The notes beneath the pieces are model-generated. The model was not told the DNA's origin. It was given only the letters and a program-made list of their open reading frames with translations, and did no database searches. This document shows positions 58,508-64,000 of a stretch of 64,000 bases of DNA, in pieces (position 1 is the stretch's first letter; each line of letters opens with the position of its first letter). Origin of the DNA: Calamus simplicifolius (Eukaryota > Streptophyta > Magnoliopsida > Arecales > Arecaceae); assembly GCA_900491605.1 (NCBI GenBank), contig UESW01004382.1, positions 99,215 to 163,214 of the forward strand, in the 5' to 3' direction. Made by a program: the position numbers and the translations under genes.

Positions 58508-58740
58508 CGCCGGAATCCTACTCCGACCACCACAAAAGATCTGTTAGAAAAATTCCTCCCTCCCCTTAGCCGAGAGGAGAGAGAGAGAGAGAGAGCAACA
58601 GGAGCCCTTTCGGATCCTTGCCAAAGAGAAGGGAAGTAATTTTAGGAAAGCAAAGAAGCGAGGGAGACGACGGGGGTAAATGGGACGCGGGGCTCTATAA
58701 AATACAAGGGAGTGAGATGACGTGGCGGCAGATGACGCAG
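58508..58740 (-). promoter_or_regulatory. 5' UTR and proximal promoter of the demethylase gene
   Basis: A (GA)n run at about 58,577-58,595 reads as CT repeats on the gene strand, typical of plant leaders. Further upstream are the bZIP-type motif TGACGTGG (58,718-58,725) and an AT-rich TATA-like spot (58,696-58,703) that reads TATAAAAT only on the plus strand. The transcription start cannot be fixed. Confidence 0.45.
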
Positions 58741-59186
58741 AGTGGAAGACGGAACGGAGACGGAAGGGAGGATTGGGCCATTTGACCGGGTAGGCGAGGT
58801 GGTAACCGGGATCTGGCGAAAATACCGTTCCGTTCCGTTGAAAAGTTTTTATTTACACCAGAAAAAAAAATACTTTTGCAATCCGCTTTTTTTTTTTTTT
58901 TAAATAAAATTTTAAACTACTCTTCATATTTTCTCTCCATACCCATATGAACCAAACCCCTTCCAACACCATCTCCTCCCCCCTCCTTCTCTCCATCCTC
59001 AGCTCTAGCCCTTCGGCTTTCTTTTCCTTCTCTTATCGACTCGTTCGTTTTGGCTCTTTCTCCCTCATCCTCTCCGTTCGGTCGATAAACCAAACGGAAG
59101 CTACCTGTTCGATCTTAATGGAAATGGAAGCTGCTTGTTTAACCTTGATGGGTTGAACAGAGGGCCTTTGTTCGGCCCAACAAAGG
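58741..59186. other. Intergenic DNA upstream of the demethylase gene
   Basis: Poly(A) and poly(T) runs near 58,861-58,905, then C/T-rich DNA. No gene recognised. Confidence 0.6.
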
Positions 59187-59575
59187 AGTAAGAAAAGATG
59201 GAAGTCAATGCTGATGCCGGAGGGAAGGGAGGGAATGATATCTAAAAAGCGATGAATGGAAAGGACAAGAAAGGAGAGCTGAGGACTAAGGGGAAACCAG
59301 GCCGATGTAGCGGTGCAGAGGGGCAAAAGGAGCCGGTGCTGGAAGGGCATTGTCGAAAAGGGAGTCGATGCCGACTGGGAAAGGAGAGTGGATGCTGATC
59401 GGAAGGATGGGGAAGCCGATGCCGAAGGGAAGAGGGAGCCGATCTCGAAGGGTGAAGGAGAGTAGGTGCCAATGAGGAAAGAAAAGTTTGTGCCAATCGA
59501 AAGGAAGAATCGATGCCGAAAGGAAGAGAGGGAGCCCGTGTCGAAGGGGAATGGAGAGAGGAGGGGAGAAGATGT
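59187..59575. repeat. Imperfect minisatellite (GA-rich, about 25-35 bp unit)
   Basis: Degenerate repeats centred on GGAGCCGATGCCGAAGGGAA recur about ten times. Open frames here are low-complexity and differ between repeats, so no gene is called. Confidence 0.6.
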
Positions 59576-61067
59576 GCTAGAAGGGGTTTATTTCATATGG
59601 GTGAGAAGAAAAAATACCAATGATAATTTAAAATTTATTATTTTTAAAAAAATATATGGGTGTCGGAAGTAATTTTTGGGGGTGCAGATAGAAATTCCCG
59701 TTCCGTTGGAGCTCCTTTATGTCGGCCCCAACGAAATCCCGTCACGGCTCACCGGTTCCCTGCGGTGAGCGAATCTATTCGGATGGCAAGGGGGAACATG
59801 CGGCACGTCCCATTCTGCCTCTCGCCGCCGTTATTCCCAATTCGTAAACTCTGGCTGTCCCATCGGTAGGCCGCGGGTCAGCGCAAGGCGGACGGGTAAA
59901 GATTCTCGTCAGGGGATCGAACGGTGCTGATTCGCGCAATTACCAAAGTTCATTTGGGGTCGTATAATATTAATGCAGTGCTAAGGGGGGGGGGGGGGGG
60001 GAGGAATACATGCGTTCTGGTGTTCCCGTGGATGGTGGCGTGGTGGTGACGTTTGCTGGGGCGTCGAGGAGCGTGCAGCATGCGAGTATTTTATAGACGC
60101 ATGCCATGCGAGAGAAGTTGACCGTGGGATGGGGGCCACGTGGACGTATGGGACCCACGATGGAACGTCGGATGTAGGCATCGTGCATCATGCGGTCTAG
60201 ACGCGCTAGCGGCTTGGCTTGGTTTGGAACACTTCCGTTGCCGGTCTGGCATTCCTAAATAAAAACGGGCATGGTCGCCATGGTCAGCTATATGGTTTAG
60301 TTGCCACATGGTGGATATGAATTAACCATTTTTGCCATACCATGATGGCTGGGGTTAGCTCCTTTTGTTTAGAAATAAACAGGTTTGAGATGGAAAATAA
60401 AGATCTCAAACTTTCATGATGATCCAAAATGCTGAATAATCTTTTCTAATATATATATATATATATTTTTATTAAAGACATTTGTCCACATAATGTGTGT
60501 GTGGACATTGATTGTCATATATACATTAAAGTTGGTAATTTTAACTCATAATATAAAAACTCATTCTATTTCTTAAGAGAATAGGAATGAAAATTATTTT
60601 TATCTTGCTAGTAAAGATGAAGCAAAAAAAAATTATTATCATAAAATAATATAGCATCCTTGAACATTATATATATTTATAATTATTCTCATTTATATTG
60701 ATTCTTTTTTGTAATCTTTACATTGCCTTGATGTTGAACTCAGGTCATTATTTGGATGATGTAGTTTACATGATGATGTTTGATTTAGAAAATAATACTG
60801 TTGTTTATTTGGTTTGATGTCATTTGGATGATATTTAGCTCTTAGATTAATTTAAAATCTTGATTATTTTAATGATAACTATAAATTTAAGATATGATTG
60901 TTAAATTTGTTAATAATTTTTTAGATATATTATTAATTATATTTTTATCAAAAATTCATATATATCATTGGAGCTGGATAGAGATAAAAATAAAAATTTA
61001 TTGATTTTTATGAGACTAGTGGATGGGGATGAAAAAAAAAACTTTATTTTTGAAAAAAAAATAAATA
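59576..61067. other. Intergenic DNA with a 17-G run
   Basis: GC-rich to about 60,250 and AT-rich after. A run of 17 G at 59,985-60,001 and a TA microsatellite near 60,449-60,466. No coding sequence recognised. Confidence 0.6.
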
Positions 61068-62223
61068 GGCTAAACTACATATTAACCCTTGAACTTAGGA
61101 TGTTGTATCACTGTAATTTCTAAACTTTAAAAAGTTAAAAAAATGATCCTGAACTTTCCTTTTTATTTCACTTTGATCTCTATCGTTAAAAAAAAAAAGA
61201 GACGCTAGTTTTTGTCCCATACGGCTGTACATGTGGCAATACATGATAAAACTAATTTAAAATTATAACTAATACATTAACCCAATATCTAATAATAATT
61301 AATAAAATAATAAAAACAATTTTTTTGATCCATTAACCCATCTCACTCCCTAGCCTTCTCCTTCCTCCCTCTTCACATCACTCCCCACACTAGTAGCAAA
61401 TAAAAGAACAAGGTAGCAAAATAAAAGATGAAAAAAAAAGCTTCAAATTCTATTCCTCCTCTCCATCCCTCTACTACCGCGCTGCCCAACTTGGATCCTG
61501 GACATGCCTTCATCCCTTCCTCCCTCGTTCTCTCCATTTCTACCCCCACCTCCACCATTGTCCATGCCTTCCCGGAGCAGTGCACCGCCGCCATTTCCTG
61601 CCCTCTCGACCTTCCCCTGCCCTCCTTCGCAGCATCTCCGTCGCTTGCTCCCCACGTAGTAATGAAGCAATTAGAAGCATGTACTCTTATAGTCCTTAGC
61701 TTCTGTTCACTGTAAGGCAACACTCAAACCATTTCCCTTACCACTTATTTATTTTTTTCCTTTTTTTTTTCGTTGGTTATTATTGTGAAAGGCGTCGCCA
61801 TCCATAAAGAGTAGAAGCATCACTGAAAGCTGCAGTGAGGGATGGAGGACGGTGGGGAGGGAGGAGGTTGAGGAAAGGGGTGCGGCCACAGGTGACAAAT
61901 GGAGGAGAGGGAGAAAGGAGAAGGTTCGGAAGTGGGACAGGTTAATGGGTCAAAGAAGTTATTTTTTTTTTTTTATTAGTTATTATTAGATATTAAGCTA
62001 ATAGTTTAGTCATGAATTTTTAATTAGTTTTACTATTTGGAAGCCACATGTGTTGCCACATGTACTCCCGCGTAGGATAAAAACTAACGACATCTCTCTT
62101 TTCAACGGTAAAGATTAAAGTGAAATAAAAAAAAAAGTTTAGGATTATTTTTATAATTTTTAAAATTTAAAGATCAAAGTGACACAATACCCTAAGTTCA
62201 AGTGTTAATACTGTAGTTTAGCT
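61068..62223. mobile_element. Mutator-like non-autonomous element with about 290-bp terminal inverted repeats
   Basis: The left end GGCTAAACTACA (61,068) and the right end TGTAGTTTAGCT (62,223) start long imperfect inverted arms (about 61,068-61,355 and 61,935-62,223) with matching order of words such as TATTAACCCTTGAACTTAGG and TACATGTGGCAA. The 9-bp word AAATAAATA flanks both ends (61,059-61,067 and 62,224-62,232), as expected for Mutator-type insertions, although it is low-complexity. The GC-richer centre (about 61,355-61,930) has open frames on both strands, without recognised family. Confidence 0.72.
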
Positions 62224-62232
62224 AAATAAATA

Positions 62233-64000
62233 AATAAAGTGAGGAGGGAGTAGAGTTAAGGGCTCATGAAATTTTTTAACAAGGTACTAATAATATCAAT
62301 CATAGATGCATATATGAATGGCTATAAATCTAAGAGCATACTCATGTAAAAGCGGTGACAATGACTTCCAACGTATCAACATCTAACTATTCTTTGTCTT
62401 GATTTATATGATAGGGTTATTTCCAGCCATGAATCTTCTCCTATAATTTATAAGCAAACAAGTAATCAATCAACGCAACCTTTTCCTTTTGTTTGCGCCT
62501 GCCGCCTTAAGTTGGGCTAGACTTGGAGCGCACGAGCGGAAAAGAATTGCCACGTCATTGGCCTTTGCATCGCGTGGGCCAGCATACACCTTTGCCACAC
62601 GGTGAACTCCGCCGCCTGCGAGCACGACATCGCCATCGGACGGCTGGGACCGAAGACCGCCCGCCCGAAAGCGGCAGTAACGGATGCGAGCGGAGGTGGA
62701 GGAGGCCGGACGATCGATGAATGGACCCACGGATGGTTTTTCAACTTTATGTAATCATCGCCCCTCGGATCCGGTCACCGCCCGATGGAACGGGAACGGA
62801 TTTTTCCCTCCGTTATTATTGGGGTCCGGAATCTCGGTAGGCGCAGCAAACGGCGACCGCGTGAGGTACCACCAAGGCGCGACAGCTCAGCCGGCGGCCG
62901 GTGTGCCGTATCTTTGCTGTTGTTTGGTAACCTAACCTAAGCCCATTGCTCCTGGTCTCTTGGTGCTAATTAATGCTAAGGCGATGAAGGCTTAATTGTT
63001 TGTGCATTGTTGCCCTCGCCCTCTTAACAAAGGAAGTTTTAAGTTTGAGTTTTTGGTAGCCAATAATTTAAATAGATTATCTAATAATTTAAATTAGATC
63101 TATTATATAACTATATTTAGTATATATTTATAGTGATAATTTATATATTTGTAGTGGTAATTTGGATTACTTTTAATAGATAAACCGGATTACCTAAAAA
63201 GATCGCATTATTGAAAATATTATAATTTAATATTTTTTTTGATAAAATTATCCCTGCCCAATTCTTTTTCATGAAAACAAAATTATTCCCTTCTCTTCCA
63301 TCAAAATAAAATCATCTCCTTCTTTTTTTTCTTTTTTCTTTGGTCTCGCTGCGTTCTTTCTTTCGAATGAATTGTTTCAAACTTTATTTTCCAGTGACCT
63401 TCCCTTCTTCTATTGTGGTATTATTCGCCGTGCTTTACCAATTCGAATCTCTCACCATGCCCTCTCTTGTCTTTTTTTAGCTCAAGCATATGAGCATGAA
63501 CCTCCTCTCTTTCCATGAGCTTCCTTTGATTGTAGCCATACGTCGAATAGAAAAAGAAAAAAATAAAAGTAAAAAAAAAGCAAAAACAAAAACAAAAAAT
63601 GGTGTTCTTAGCAACGTCCTCCTTGATAATGTAGTAATTTAAATTGACAACGTTTAATTACATTACCATTTAAAATTAAAAAATAACTCATATTTTTTTA
63701 TAAACTAATCGATGCATTCATATTATCATAATATATCAATTATTTTATTAATCTTAATTAATTATATATAATAAAATATTTAAAAATAAATTATTTTTAA
63801 AATATAATAAATAAATTATGGTAATTGAAAGTTTAAGAATCAAAAAAAAAATTTAAGTAAATGTTTGAAGATTAAAATATATTTTAATCTTAAAAAATTT
63901 AAATCTAGTATCTTTTAGTTATATATAATACTTTACATTTATATGATGATACAATTTATCTAAAAAAAATATACATTTTTTAGGTTGATAAACTAAAGAA
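62233..64000. other. Intergenic DNA to the window end
   Basis: A GC-rich patch at about 62,490-62,935 has short overlapping open frames on both strands but no recognised domain. The rest is AT-rich. No gene is supported. Confidence 0.6.

Noticed and set aside
58082..58639. Plus-strand open frames of 185 and 138 codons over demethylase exon 1
   Set aside because: They are antisense to a confident exon with a GAG/CTC repeat and translate as Leu or Ser runs.
62470..62935. Overlapping open frames in a GC-rich patch near the right end
   Set aside because: Open on both strands, short, no conserved motif or splice structure seen.

Overview
The window is nuclear DNA of a flowering plant, most likely a monocot and possibly a palm. 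The species is an inference. The evidence is long AT-rich intergenic stretches, GC-rich first exons, plant-type Copia and Gypsy LTR retrotransposons, an RTE-type LINE family, many small TIR elements, and two recognisable plant genes. No bacterial-type operon, CRISPR array, rRNA or convincing tRNA gene was seen.

Region 1 to about 19,965 is a nest of retrotransposons. A Gypsy element of the Tat type runs on the minus strand. It has an LTR at about 18,862-19,965, a PBS, a frameshifted gag, a large internal deletion that joins gag directly to the last 50 codons of integrase, and then, just after the pol stop, a minisatellite array with a 144-bp unit (13,379-17,548, and again at 1-514). A SIRE-type Copia element lies between the two array parts in an LTR-internal-LTR-internal order (515-13,214), ending at a 164-N gap. 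The Copia element has gag with two CCHC knuckles, PR, IN, RT, RNase H, and an extra third ORF before the 3' LTR.

Region 20-38.7 kb is gene-poor and AT-rich. It holds an RTE LINE 3' end, several local duplications, a 1.4-kb Tourist-like element with a captured polygalacturonase-inhibitor (PGIP) gene fragment, and a decayed 4.2-kb hAT-type element with BED, DUF659 and C-terminal dimerisation remnants.

Region 38.7-64 kb holds the two host genes. At 39,467-40,894 (+) is an intronless BSD-domain protein gene with telo-box motifs next to its start and three one-base frame slips in its acidic tail. At 48,293-58,507 (-) is a seven-exon ALKBH9/10-type 2-oxoglutarate/Fe(II) RNA demethylase gene; all splice junctions except that of intron 1 are phase-consistent. 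Small insertions decorate its introns. Upstream of it lie an imperfect minisatellite and a 1.16-kb Mutator-like long-TIR element.

A recurring theme is missing single bases: three in the BSD gene, one in the demethylase CDS, and many indels between two otherwise near-identical retrotransposon copies. This looks more like indel-type sequencing or assembly error than biological decay. I found no clearly new biological system. The strongest leads are the retrotransposon-born 144-bp array, the PGIP-carrying Tourist-like element, and the RTE micro-insertions with target-site duplications.
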